Shown here: positions 1 through 8,376 of the stretch, piece by piece
Position numbering within the stretch: the first letter of the stretch is position 1
Layout: each line of letters starts with the position of its first letter
Assembly (NCBI RefSeq): GCF_029850875.1
Contig: NZ_JAOVAM010000012.1
Location: 1-45,014 of the forward strand
DNA length: 45,014 bases
Source: Rothia similimucilaginosa
Lineage (GTDB): Bacteria > Actinomycetota > Actinomycetes > Actinomycetales > Micrococcaceae
Direction of reading: 5' to 3'
The notes under the pieces: generated by a model
Seen by the model: only the letters and a program-made list of their open reading frames with translations
Told to the model about the DNA's origin: nothing
Databases searched by the model: none
Translations under genes and position numbers: made by a program

Positions 1-11
1 TCCCCTTTCAT

Positions 12-62
12 AAAAAAAAACCGGAGGGGGGCGGGTAACCGGATAATTCCGGTACCGCCCCA
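12..62 (-). terminator. Rho-independent terminator of clpC
   Basis: Read on the minus strand just past the clpC stop codon, GGGCGGTACCGGA pairs with TCCGGTTACCCGCCC (two bulges). A short CCTCCGG follows and then a run of nine T. Position, orientation and the T run all fit the end of the clpC transcript. Confidence 0.75.
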
Positions 63-99
63 CAGTCGTTTAGTACGCTAGAACTTAGCTACACAGAGC

Positions 100-2661
100 C
101 TAGTCCTCGTCCTGAATATCAGTTGCAGGTGCTTCAGCTGCAGGAGCGTCCGCTTCGTTCAGCTCCTGCACCGAATCCAGAGCCAGCTCCTTCATCGGCT
201 GAGAAGAGAAAACGAACTTCGCGGAGTCGCCCTCGCCCTCAGCATCCACGGTGATTTTCTCACCGGGCTTGATCTCACCGAAGAGGATCTTCTCGGAGAG
301 TGCATCCTCAATGTTGCGCTGCATCTCGCGGCGCAACGGGCGAGCACCCATGGACGGATCGTAACCCTTAGTGGCCATGAGAACCTTCGCAGCATTGGTC
401 AGCTCAATAGACATATCCTGCTCCGCCAGACGCTTAGCCAGGCGACCCACGAACAGGTCCACAATCTGCAGAATCTCAGACTCGGAGAGCTGCGGGAAGA
501 CAATGATGTCGTCCACACGGTTGAGGAACTCGGGGCGGAAGTGTTCCTTGAGGTTCTCCATCACACGCGACTGCATACGCTCGTAGTCGGCGGTTGCGTC
601 GTCCATCGCCTGGAAACCGACCGGGATGCGGCGGTTCACGTCACGCGATCCCAGATTGGTGGTCATGATGATGACGGTGTTCTTGAAGTCCACCACGCGA
701 CCCTGCGAGTCGGTCAGGCGACCGTCTTCCAGAATCTGCAGCAACGAGTTGAACAGGTCGGCGTGAGCCTTCTCCACTTCGTCGAACAGGACCACGGAGA
801 AGGGCTTACGGCGGACCTTCTCGGTCAGCTGGCCGCCCTCATCGTAGCCGACGTAGCCGGGAGGCGCACCGAACAGACGGGAGACGGTGTGCTTCTCCTG
901 GTACTCGGACATATCCAGGGTGATGAGCGAATCCTCATCGCCGAACAGGAACTCAGCAAGTGCCTTAGCAAGCTCGGTCTTACCCACACCGGTCGGGCCG
1001 GCGAAAATGAACGAACCACCAGGGCGGCGCGGGTCCTTCAGACCTGCGCGGGTACGACGGATAGCGCGGGACAGCGCCGCGATAGCGTGCTCCTGGCCGA
1101 TGACGCGCTTGTGGAGCTCCTGCTCCATGGTCAACAGGCGGCTGGACTCTTCCTCGGTGATCTTGTAGACGGGAACACCGGTGGAAGCTGCCAGAACCTC
1201 AGAAATAACCTCGGGGGTCACGGTGCCGAATGCGTCGCCACCTTCGTGCCATGCCTTCTCGGCTTCTTCCTTCTCAGCCAGGACCTTCTGCTCCTGATCA
1301 CGCAGGCTTGCAGCCTTCTCGTAATCCTGGGAGTTGATGGCGTCTTCCTTCTGCTGGCGCAACTTGGCAGCCTTCTCGTCGAGCAGCTTGATCTCCGGAG
1401 GTGCGGTCATGCGCTTGATGCGCAGACGTGCGCCCGCCTCGTCAATCAGATCGACAGCCTTATCCGGCAGGAAGCGGTCAGAGATGTAGCGTGCCGCAAG
1501 ATTCACGGCAGTCTCGATTGCCTCGTCGGTAATGGTGACGCGGTGGTGTGCCTCGTACTTATCACGCACACCCTTGAGAATCTGCACGGCGAGCTCCTGA
1601 GAGGGCTCCTCAACCTGAATCGGCTGGAAGCGGCGCTCCAGGGCCGCGTCCTTCTCAATGTGCTTACGGTACTCGTCCAGGGTGGTTGCACCGATGGTCT
1701 GCAGTTCGCCTCGAGCCAGCATGGGCTTGAGGATGGAGGCAGCGTCAATCGCGCCCTCTGCGGCACCTGCACCGACGAGGGTGTGGATCTCATCGATGAA
1801 CAGGATGATGTCACCGCGGGAGCGAATTTCCTTCAGGACCTTCTTCAGGCGCTCTTCGAAGTCACCGCGGTAGCGCGAACCTGCAACCAGGGAGCCGAGG
1901 TCCAGGGTGTACAGGTGCTTGTCCTTGAGGGTCTCGGGGACGTCACCGTGCACGATAGCCTGTGCCAGGCCCTCCACGACGGCGGTCTTACCGACGCCGG
2001 GCTCACCAATCAACACAGGGTTGTTCTTGGTACGGCGGGAGAGGACCTGCATGACACGTTCCATCTCCTTGTGGCGGCCGATGACCGGGTCCAGCTCGCC
2101 CTCACGTGCTGCCGCGGTGAGGTTGCGGCCGAACTGATCCAGGATGGTCGAACCCGCGGGAGTGCCTTCGCGAGAGTTACCTGCACCCACGCCGGCGGTT
2201 TCCTTATCACCGGAGTTGTTGCCGGGGTAGCCGGAAATCAGGTCCATCACAGCCTGGCGCACGGCTGCGGGTTCAGCGCCCAGCTTGACCAGCACCTGGT
2301 TTGCCACGCCCTCGTTGGCACGAACCATGCCCAGCAGGATGTGTTCGGTGCCGATGTAGCCATGGTTCAGCTGAATAGCCTCGCGCATGGACAGTTCGAG
2401 AACCTTCTTCGCGCGAGGGGTAAAGGGGATGTGGCCGTTAGGTGCCTGGGGGCCGGGGCCGACGATGTCCTGAACCTGTTCACGTACTGCGTTCAGGGTA
2501 ACGCCCAATGATTCCAGGGCGCGGGCACCGATGCCTTCGCCCTCGTGAATCAGACCGAGCAGAAGGTGTTCGGTACCGATGTAGTTGTGGTTGAGCATGC
2601 GTGCCTCTTCCTGGGCAAGCACCACAACGCGCCGAGCTCGATCGGTAAAGCGTTCAAACAT
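100..2661 (-). CDS. clpC: ATP-dependent Clp protease ATP-binding subunit ClpC
   Basis: Hsp100 unfoldase that feeds substrates to the ClpP peptidase in the cytosol; in actinobacteria it is normally essential. The 853-residue protein has two Clp N-domain repeats (about residues 1-145), a first AAA+ module with Walker A GEPGVGKT and Walker B ILFIDEIH, a UVR-type coiled linker (about 430-470) typical of ClpC rather than ClpB, and a second AAA+ module with GPTGVGKT, the pore loop GYVGY and [11 protein letters not shown]. The VGF tripeptide after NRRIP is the ClpP-docking loop. The start is supported by AAGGAG 8 nt upstream. The length is normal for the family. It is transcribed alone, with a terminator behind it and a palindromic element upstream that may bind the ClgR activator. 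Confidence 0.97.
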   Translation of the reverse strand: MFERFTDRARRVVVLAQEEARMLNHNYIGTEHLLLGLIHEGEGIGARALESLGVTLNAVREQVQDIVGPGPQAPNGHIPFTPRAKKVLELSMREAIQLNHGYIGTEHILLGMVRANEGVANQVLVKLGAEPAAVRQAVMDLISGYPGNNSGDKETAGVGAGNSREGTPAGSTILDQFGRNLTAAAREGELDPVIGRHKEMERVMQVLSRRTKNNPVLIGEPGVGKTAVVEGLAQAIVHGDVPETLKDKHLYTLDLGSLVAGSRYRGDFEERLKKVLKEIRSRGDIILFIDEIHTLVGAGAAEGAIDAASILKPMLARGELQTIGATTLDEYRKHIEKDAALERRFQPIQVEEPSQELAVQILKGVRDKYEAHHRVTITDEAIETAVNLAARYISDRFLPDKAVDLIDEAGARLRIKRMTAPPEIKLLDEKAAKLRQQKEDAINSQDYEKAASLRDQEQKVLAEKEEAEKAWHEGGDAFGTVTPEVISEVLAASTGVPVYKITEEESSRLLTMEQELHKRVIGQEHAIAALSRAIRRTRAGLKDPRRPGGSFIFAGPTGVGKTELAKALAEFLFGDEDSLITLDMSEYQEKHTVSRLFGAPPGYVGYDEGGQLTEKVRRKPFSVVLFDEVEKAHADLFNSLLQILEDGRLTDSQGRVVDFKNTVIIMTTNLGSRDVNRRIPVGFQAMDDATADYERMQSRVMENLKEHFRPEFLNRVDDIIVFPQLSESEILQIVDLFVGRLAKRLAEQDMSIELTNAAKVLMATKGYDPSMGARPLRREMQRNIEDALSEKILFGEIKPGEKITVDAEGEGDSAKFVFSSQPMKELALDSVQELNEADAPAAEAPATDIQDED

Positions 2662-2735
2662 TTACGCACTCCTTGCATTTTCCTATTGATACAAGAGTAC
2701 GTTGAGCGCGGCTGAAAGGGCGGGCTGATGGGCGT

Positions 2736-2768
2736 CTGTTCGCCATCAAGAGAACAGATGAGCTGTTC
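2736..2768 (-). promoter_or_regulatory. Palindromic ClgR-like operator cluster upstream of clpC
   Basis: CTGTTCGC-N6-GAGAACAG (2736-2757) is an inverted repeat with 7 of 8 arm bases paired. A third half-site, CTGTTCG, follows five bases after the second, so CTGTTC, GAACAG and CTGTTC alternate. It lies about 75-105 bp upstream of the clpC start. ClgR of corynebacteria and streptomycetes activates clpC and clpP from GTTCGC-type boxes; naming ClgR here is inference from that and from position. Confidence 0.45.
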
Positions 2769-3014
2769 GAAGCGTTTTAGGCACGGTTTCGGGGCTTCTG
2801 GCGGGGTACGGGAGTGGTTTTGAGGGGGCTAGCTCACGCAGGTGGGCCTACCCTGCAGGTGGATGGGCACTGCCGGTCGGTGCTGACTGTTTTTGCCGGG
2901 GCTGCCTGTGCAGAGTGTGCGCATGCAGAGTGTGTGCATATTGCCATCGGATGTACTGCGGGCAGGTGGTACGGGTGGGTTCTGAGAGACCATGGTGCCG
3001 ATACGAGGGTTTAC

Positions 3015-3405
3015 TGAAGAGGTGAACGCACAATAACCCATATAGACCAACTCCCCAAACTGATTGTTTCCTGCAGGTGCATGAATATATTGCAGAAATT
3101 TTTAAAAATTTATACGCTTAAGTGAGAAATTTCAATAATTTGCAAAAAATACTTGCCGGACAACACGGTACTTATTTCCCAGACAATTCCCGCATGATTT
3201 CGGCACCACACCAAGAAATAATCCGTAATTTCCGAAAGTACCACCGAAGATGCAGGGTCCCTAATTATTCGAAAATTTCAGTCAGTACATTCCAGTCTCT
3301 TCAATGGAATACTCGACTCAGCGACAGCACAAATACTACAGAGCATACCCCCGCTTTGAAGAGGTGAATGCACCATTACCTTTAGTGTTCCTGCCGATAC
3401 ATGAA
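3015..3405. repeat. Diverged direct repeat in the AT-rich spacer between clpC and lsr2
   Basis: The 1.03-kb spacer (2662-3695) has no convincing gene. Two segments of it resemble each other: 3015-3085 and 3357-3405 both begin TGAAGAGGTGAA, continue with GCAC..A...ACC, and end with TTCCTGC followed by CATGAA. The second copy lacks about 22 bases in the middle. The stretch from about 3080 to 3560 is clearly richer in A and T than the neighbouring genes, as expected of an Lsr2-silenced or recently acquired remnant. Short open frames here have no ribosome binding site or recognisable motif. Confidence 0.5.
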
Positions 3406-3599
3406 ATCTAAATGGGGAGCCTGAACTCGACACCAGATTGGGTATCCGATTCCCTAGTCTTCCTCCTGATAATTCAGAAGCGGGCATGGGCAAAGGATCA
3501 ATATGTTTTACATGTAAGTAGTAAATTAGGGTGGGTGATATAAAAACACCCCACCCTCCGCAGATATGCAACACATATCAAGAAATACCGGGGTACAAC

Positions 3600-3633
3600 T
3601 AAAGGCGGATGGTCAGAAAACCAGCCGCCTTTA
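3600..3633 (-). terminator. Hairpin downstream of lsr2, probable terminator
   Basis: TAAAGGCGG and CCGCCTTTA form a perfect 9-bp stem, and inside it TGGT pairs with ACCA. It sits 63 bases past the lsr2 stop codon. There is no long T run, only CTTTAG, so termination efficiency is uncertain. Confidence 0.55.
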
Positions 3634-3695
3634 GCGTCCGGAGAATTAGAGCCCTAAAGCACCAAACCCTCCGACAGCGTGAATACTGAGAGCCT

Positions 3696-4049
3696 TTAGC
3701 CCTGAGCCTTCATTGCTTCGTAGTATGCGTCCTGAACATCCTGGTGGATGCGGCCACGGTCAGAAACCTTGTGGCCATTAGCCTTAGCCCACTCGCGGAT
3801 TGCTGCGGTCTCAGGGTTGCGCTTAACCGGAGCAGCGGTGCCACGGGGAGCACGGCTGCGCTGAGTAGCGGCACCCTGCACGCGGCGGGACTTCGCTACG
3901 AAGGGGCGGATAGCGTCACGCAGGCGAGCTGCGTTTGCAGAGGACAGATCAATTTCGTAGTGAGCGCCGTCCAGGCCAAAACGGATAGTTTCGTCTGCGG
4001 GACCGCCATCGAGATCGTCTTCCAGGATGATGCGAACCTTCTGTGCCAT
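3696..4049 (-). CDS. lsr2: Lsr2 family nucleoid-associated protein
   Basis: Small H-NS-like DNA-bridging protein that coats AT-rich, often foreign DNA and silences it. The 117 residues show the expected two parts: an N-terminal dimerisation region (about 1-60, beginning [15 protein letters not shown]) and a C-terminal DNA-binding domain (about 80-117) with the RGR motif in [11 protein letters not shown] that inserts into the minor groove. A basic, Ala/Arg-rich linker joins them. The start is backed by a strong GGAGG 8 nt upstream. The gene stands alone between two AT-rich spacers, which fits the autoregulation known for Lsr2, though no site is proven here. Confidence 0.96.
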   Translation of the reverse strand: MAQKVRIILEDDLDGGPADETIRFGLDGAHYEIDLSSANAARLRDAIRPFVAKSRRVQGAATQRSRAPRGTAAPVKRNPETAAIREWAKANGHKVSDRGRIHQDVQDAYYEAMKAQG

Positions 4050-4664
4050 TGAGGCGCCTCCTCATCTGTTACATATATCCTATGGGGTAAACCCAAAAAC
4101 CTCTATCGGAATTGAGAAAATAGGGCGCCGGATATATTTATGTACTAATTTTCTTTCATATAGTAACAGAAATATATTAAAGATTCCGAAAATATTCTGA
4201 GCATTGAAACAATGGACCAATCACCCGCAGCGATATATCGCTTCTGCTTCCCCCCGTTAAATCTGCACTCACTACAAGAACATTAAAGTGAAGTTCAGAG
4301 TGCAAATACTTTGGAATCTTCCAGACAGCAGACACAGCCCTCAGAGACAAAGACACCTAATAATGCACCCCCTCATCCTTTGACAATCTGAGTGCAATAT
4401 AGCGCCCGTACGAGCCTGCACATTAGATCATTCGCACCATACATTTCAACTCTATTCAAAAGCAAAATTCTGCCGCCTCCCATCCCTTCATTATTTTCTA
4501 TGTAACACATTCATGTATATAAGCAGAAAACCCCACCAGAGTGAATGGAACAGCATAAATCAGCACCAGAATAAGCAAAAAATCACCCTAAAACTCCCCT
4601 GACCTGTGTAAATAAACAACAAACCCAACCCCAGAAGCTATACGCCGCGCAAAAGAACACACAG
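4050..4664. other. AT-rich non-coding spacer upstream of lsr2
   Basis: About 615 bases between the lsr2 start and the lysS terminator. It is visibly AT-rich and has no open frame with a ribosome binding site. It must contain the lsr2 promoter; a short palindrome, TGGGGTAAACCCA, at 4083-4095 lies close to where that promoter should be. Nothing else is recognisable. Confidence 0.5.
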
Positions 4665-4710
4665 AAAACGGCGGGTGGCGCAGATACAACCGTATCCGCG
4701 GCACCCGCCG
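4665..4710 (-). terminator. Rho-independent terminator of lysS
   Basis: On the minus strand CGGCGGGTG pairs with CACCCGCCG (9 bp). Inside, GCGGATAC pairs with GTATCTGC allowing one G-T pair, giving a long rod. TTTTCTGTGTG follows. It begins 30 bases past the lysS stop codon. Confidence 0.8.
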
Positions 4711-4740
4711 CTTTGACACCCTCACAGGTGAAGGGGAAGC

Positions 4741-6324
4741 TTAGGCCTCCGGCTTCATCAGGGGGAAGAGAATAGTCTCACGAATACCGGGCTGACGCAC
4801 CACAGTACCCGGATGCTCCGGATCCTGGTCGCCCGCCAGCAGCATAATCAGACGGTCGATGCCCAAGCCCAGGCCACCCATCGGGGGTGCACCGTGCTCG
4901 AGGGCGCGCAGGAAGTCCTCATCCAGCTCCATCGCCTCATCATCACCGGCAGCAGCCAGCAGCGACTGAGCGGTCAGGCGCTCACGCTGAATGACCGGGT
5001 CAATCAGCTCGGAGAACGCGGTACCGCGCTCCATACCGCCAATAATCAGGTCCCATGCCTCGATCAGAGGCTCACCGGAACGGTGCGGACGAGCCAGCGG
5101 CTGAGCACTTGGCGGGTAATCGTACACGAAGGTCGGGTTCACCAGGGCCGGCTCAACAATCTCACCGAAAAGCTCGGTCACCAGCTTCTCAGCGTCCCAC
5201 TTCGGGTCAATGTCCACCTCATGCTTCTCAGCAATCTCACGCAAAACGGATGCGTCAGTCTCCGGGGTAATCTCAACTCCCACAGCCTCGGACAGGCCCG
5301 GGTACACGCCAACCCACTTCCACTCACCGAACAGGTCAATGGTGCCGTTCTCGGTCTCAATACGCTCAGTGCCGACAGCCTTCGCGCAGCTCTGGATAAT
5401 CTCCTTCATCCGCTCAGCCATCACAAACTGGTCAGCGTACGTCTCGTAGCACTCCAGGGTGGTGAACTCGGGGCTGTGGGTCGAGTCCACGCCCTCGTTA
5501 CGGAACACGCGGCCAATCTCGTACACACGGTCAATACCACCAACCACTGCACGCTTAAGCGGCAATTCGGTTGCAATACGCATCGTCATCGGCTGGTCAA
5601 AAGCGTTCAGGTGAGTGCGGAACGGGCGAGCCGTCGCGCCACCGTGCACCAGCTGTAGAACGGGGGTCTCAACCTCAATGTAGCCGTGATCTTCCAGCAC
5701 GCGGCGGACGGTACGGGTAATCAGGGCGCGCTTCTTCACCAACTCGCGAGCCTCCTCGCGAACCATCAGATCCAGGTAACGCTGGCGAACGCGGGTTTCC
5801 TCATTCAGGTCCTTGTGCAGAACCGGCATGGGGCGCAGCGCCTTCGACGCCATCTTCCAGTCGGTCACCATAATGGACAGCTCACCGCGGCGAGAAACAA
5901 TCACGCGGCCGGTCACGAACACGTGGTCACCCAGGTCAACCAGGGACTTCCACTCAGACAGGGATTCCTCGCCAACCTCAGCCAGCGACAGCATCGCCTG
6001 GATGCGCTTGCCTTCGGTACCACCCTGCAGGGTCACAAAGCACAGCTTACCGGTGTTACGGACGAACACCACGCGGCCGCCAACATGCACCACACGGTCA
6101 GTCTCTTCCCCAGCCTTCAGCTCCTCAGCAGCCAGCTTCGGATCGTACTCGGCGCGCAGATCCTCAATGTGGTTGGGCTCCACGCGATTACCCTCAGAAT
6201 CCAGCAGACCCACCGGGTATGCCTCGCGACCCGATTCGATCAGCTTCGCACGCTTCTCCAGGCGAATCTGCATCTGCTCGGACATATCAGCAATCGCCGG
6301 TGCGGCAGTGTGCTCAGTGCTCAC
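4741..6324 (-). CDS. lysS: Lysyl-tRNA synthetase, class II
   Basis: Charges tRNA-Lys with lysine. The 527-residue protein has an N-terminal OB-fold anticodon-binding domain (about 75-180, with HVGGRVVFVRNTGKLCFVTL) and a class II catalytic core with motif 2 FRNEGVDSTHSPEFTTLE and motif 3 GLGLGIDRLIMLL near the C terminus. Translation probably starts at the GTG at 6324; the Shine-Dalgarno is weak (ATAGG), and a later ATG 14 codons in is possible. It lies 52 bases downstream of panC and may be cotranscribed with it, as in related actinobacteria. It ends at a strong hairpin. Confidence 0.95.
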   Translation of the reverse strand: MSTEHTAAPAIADMSEQMQIRLEKRAKLIESGREAYPVGLLDSEGNRVEPNHIEDLRAEYDPKLAAEELKAGEETDRVVHVGGRVVFVRNTGKLCFVTLQGGTEGKRIQAMLSLAEVGEESLSEWKSLVDLGDHVFVTGRVIVSRRGELSIMVTDWKMASKALRPMPVLHKDLNEETRVRQRYLDLMVREEARELVKKRALITRTVRRVLEDHGYIEVETPVLQLVHGGATARPFRTHLNAFDQPMTMRIATELPLKRAVVGGIDRVYEIGRVFRNEGVDSTHSPEFTTLECYETYADQFVMAERMKEIIQSCAKAVGTERIETENGTIDLFGEWKWVGVYPGLSEAVGVEITPETDASVLREIAEKHEVDIDPKWDAEKLVTELFGEIVEPALVNPTFVYDYPPSAQPLARPHRSGEPLIEAWDLIIGGMERGTAFSELIDPVIQRERLTAQSLLAAAGDDEAMELDEDFLRALEHGAPPMGGLGLGIDRLIMLLAGDQDPEHPGTVVRQPGIRETILFPLMKPEA

Positions 6325-6376
6325 AGTGATACCTATCTGTGTAGTGTGTTGGGGACTCTTCTAAACGAGCGAACGC

Positions 6377-7324
6377 TTAGCGCAGGTCCATGTTGTCAAT
6401 CAGGCGGGTCGGGCCAACGTACGCAGCAACCAGTGCCAGCACTCGCTCCGACTCCTCAGTCGGCTCGCCGAAAGTCATCGGATCAACCAACTCTAAATAA
6501 TCCAGGCGCACGCCGGGAGTGGAATTAATCCGCTCGCGCGCACCATCCAAGTCAATCTCGTGGAAACCACGGTTCAGTGAATTCTCACGCAGCATCGCCA
6601 AGGTGCGGGACAGCACGAGAGCAGACTCACGCTCCTCATCCGACAGGTAGCCGTTACGCGAAGACAACGCCAAACCGTTATCATCACGCACAATCACCAC
6701 CGGGCGCATGGTCACGTCATGGTTGAAATCGCGCACCATACGCTGAATCAGGATGTACTGCTGAGCGTCCTTCTGCCCGAAGTACGCGTTCACCTGGTGG
6801 TTACCGGCCGCGGGGCGAATAATATTGAAGAACTTATTGACCACAGTCAGCACACCATCAAAGTGACCGGGACGGGTCGCACCCTCAAACTTAGTACCCA
6901 GCTCACCGCTCGAAATGCGGATGAGCGGGTCACCATCGGGGTACATCTCTTCAACCTCGGGGGCAAAAATAATGTCAACACCGGCAGCACCGGCCAGAGC
7001 AGCATCCGCTTCGAGAGTACGAGGGTACGCCTCGTAATCCTCGCCGGGGCCAAACTGCAGCGGGTTCACGAAAATGGAGGCGACCACTACATCATTCTGT
7101 TCAGCAGCACGACGCAACAGGGTTGCGTGGCCGTCGTGCAGGGCACCCATGGTGGGCACATAACCCAGCGTGGCGGTACGGTACTGAACATCAGTGCCAT
7201 TCTGCTCTGCCTCCTGGCGGGCTACCCGGTCCAGTTCCTCCTGCGCTGCGGCAAGGGATTCGGTGATTACCGTACGGAAATCCGCAATGGTGGTCACAAC
7301 TCGGGGCTTCGAAGTCTCAGTCAT
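6377..7324 (-). CDS. panC: Pantothenate synthetase (pantoate-beta-alanine ligase)
   Basis: ATP-dependent condensation of pantoate with beta-alanine, the last step of vitamin B5 synthesis. The 315-residue protein has the HIGH-like motif PTMGALHDGHATLL, the pantoate/ATP-site segment FGQKDAQQ, and the KMSKS-like loop LSSRNGYLS. It carries an internal stretch after the start (about residues 20-50) somewhat longer than in many PanC proteins. Its ATG overlaps the stop codon of the upstream DUF2520 gene by four bases, so the two are translationally coupled. lysS follows after 52 bases. Confidence 0.95.
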   Translation of the reverse strand: MTETSKPRVVTTIADFRTVITESLAAAQEELDRVARQEAEQNGTDVQYRTATLGYVPTMGALHDGHATLLRRAAEQNDVVVASIFVNPLQFGPGEDYEAYPRTLEADAALAGAAGVDIIFAPEVEEMYPDGDPLIRISSGELGTKFEGATRPGHFDGVLTVVNKFFNIIRPAAGNHQVNAYFGQKDAQQYILIQRMVRDFNHDVTMRPVVIVRDDNGLALSSRNGYLSDEERESALVLSRTLAMLRENSLNRGFHEIDLDGARERINSTPGVRLDYLELVDPMTFGEPTEESERVLALVAAYVGPTRLIDNMDLR

Positions 7325-8283
7325 GACGAGAACTCCTTGTTTTCGGGGGTTGAATCATCAATATCGCCGGGCTGGTTGCATTCCGTAGAATCGCCCAGCA
7401 GATTTTTAATTCGTCCCAGTTGCTCATCGTTTAACAAACCTCTATTATGCGCCCTTTTTGCAGTTGCATGTGCCAGAGCGGCATAAGAGTCTGTAATATC
7501 ACCTGTTTTTTCAGGCTCTGAATACTCATTCAGAGCCTGAAGGTGAGCCTTCACGGTACCGGCGTCTCCACGTGCCACGGGCCCGGTTAGAGCACCTTCA
7601 CCGCTGGCGAGCGCATTATCCACGGCGGCTCGAACGAGCGGCCCCATATAGCGTGCCGGGTCCTCAATACCGATAGAGGCAAGCATCTGCTGGGACTGGC
7701 CCAAGATGGTCACGAGGTGGTTCGCGGCATGCGCTAAGGCTGCATGGTAGAGCGCTCGGTCAGCCTCGGCAACGTGCACGGGTTCGCCGCCCATTTCCAC
7801 CACGAGTGCCTGAGCAATCGGGATGAACGGCGCGGGTCCGGTCACAGCGAAGCAGGTGCCGTTCAGACGCTGCAAATCCACGGACATGCCGGTGAACGTC
7901 ATGGCGGGGTGAATCGCCAAACCGATAGCGCCCAGCGCGGTCGCCGGTGCGAGAAGCTCAGTGCCGTGACGGCCGGAGGTGTGCACCAGAATCTGACCAG
8001 CGGTGATACTTCCCAAGGACGCCAGGTAGGTGATAAGGCCCGGCAACTCGTCATCAGGAACAGCAAGAATCAGCAATTCGCTGCGCTCAGCAATCTGCTC
8101 CACCGGCAGCAACGGCACATCGGGAAGCAGCATCGCGGCGCGCTCCTGAGAAGCCTCAGACACCGCGTGAACACCCACAATAGTGTGCTCGCAGGCGCGC
8201 AAAGCTGCACCGAGGACGGCTCCGACCCTCCCGGCTGAAATAATTCCAATGCCCAAACGCGCAGGTTTTGAATGCTGTATCAC
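7321..8283 (-). CDS. Rossmann-like/DUF2520 oxidoreductase-type protein coupled to panC
   Basis: 320 residues if translation starts at the GTG at 8283. The N-terminal half is a Rossmann fold: the dinucleotide loop is GIISAGRVGAVLG and the second half of the fold contains LLILAVPDDEL. The C-terminal half (about 140-290) is the alpha-helical DUF2520 domain with HPAMTF at its beginning. DUF2520 proteins sit directly upstream of panC in many actinobacteria. Together with the fold, which resembles ketopantoate reductases, this suggests a reductase role in pantothenate synthesis; that is inference. The open frame extends to a GTG at 8331 but the extra 16 residues look unlike the family. TATACT lies 7 nt before the 8283 GTG, so this start may be leaderless. 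Confidence 0.85.
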   Translation of the reverse strand: MIQHSKPARLGIGIISAGRVGAVLGAALRACEHTIVGVHAVSEASQERAAMLLPDVPLLPVEQIAERSELLILAVPDDELPGLITYLASLGSITAGQILVHTSGRHGTELLAPATALGAIGLAIHPAMTFTGMSVDLQRLNGTCFAVTGPAPFIPIAQALVVEMGGEPVHVAEADRALYHAALAHAANHLVTILGQSQQMLASIGIEDPARYMGPLVRAAVDNALASGEGALTGPVARGDAGTVKAHLQALNEYSEPEKTGDITDSYAALAHATAKRAHNRGLLNDEQLGRIKNLLGDSTECNQPGDIDDSTPENKEFSS

Positions 8284-8319
8284 GGCTTTAAGTATATTCT
8301 CCCTTGGCAACACCCCCTG

Positions 8320-8347
8320 CCGCCGGTACACAACAGGAGACCGGCGG
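8320..8347 (-). terminator. Hairpin between the PH-domain gene and the DUF2520 gene
   Basis: CCGCCGGT and ACCGGCGG form a perfect 8-bp stem with a 12-nt loop, 30 bases past the stop of the upstream PH-domain gene. There is no T run after it, so it is a weak terminator candidate or a structured spacer. Confidence 0.45.
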
Positions 8348-8376
8348 TAGGGTGTGTTTGCAGTTTTAGTAGCGGG

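Noticed and set aside
541-2511. A 656-codon open frame on the plus strand opposite clpC
   Set aside because: It is the antisense shadow of a GC-rich gene; the translation has no known motif and clpC is certain.
2752-2768. GAACAG-N5-CTGTTC as an SOS (LexA) box
   Set aside because: The spacer is too long for GAAC-N4-GTTC, and clpC is not an SOS gene.
2814-3574. Short frames in the clpC-lsr2 spacer as genes
   Set aside because: No ribosome binding site, no motif, conflicting strands.
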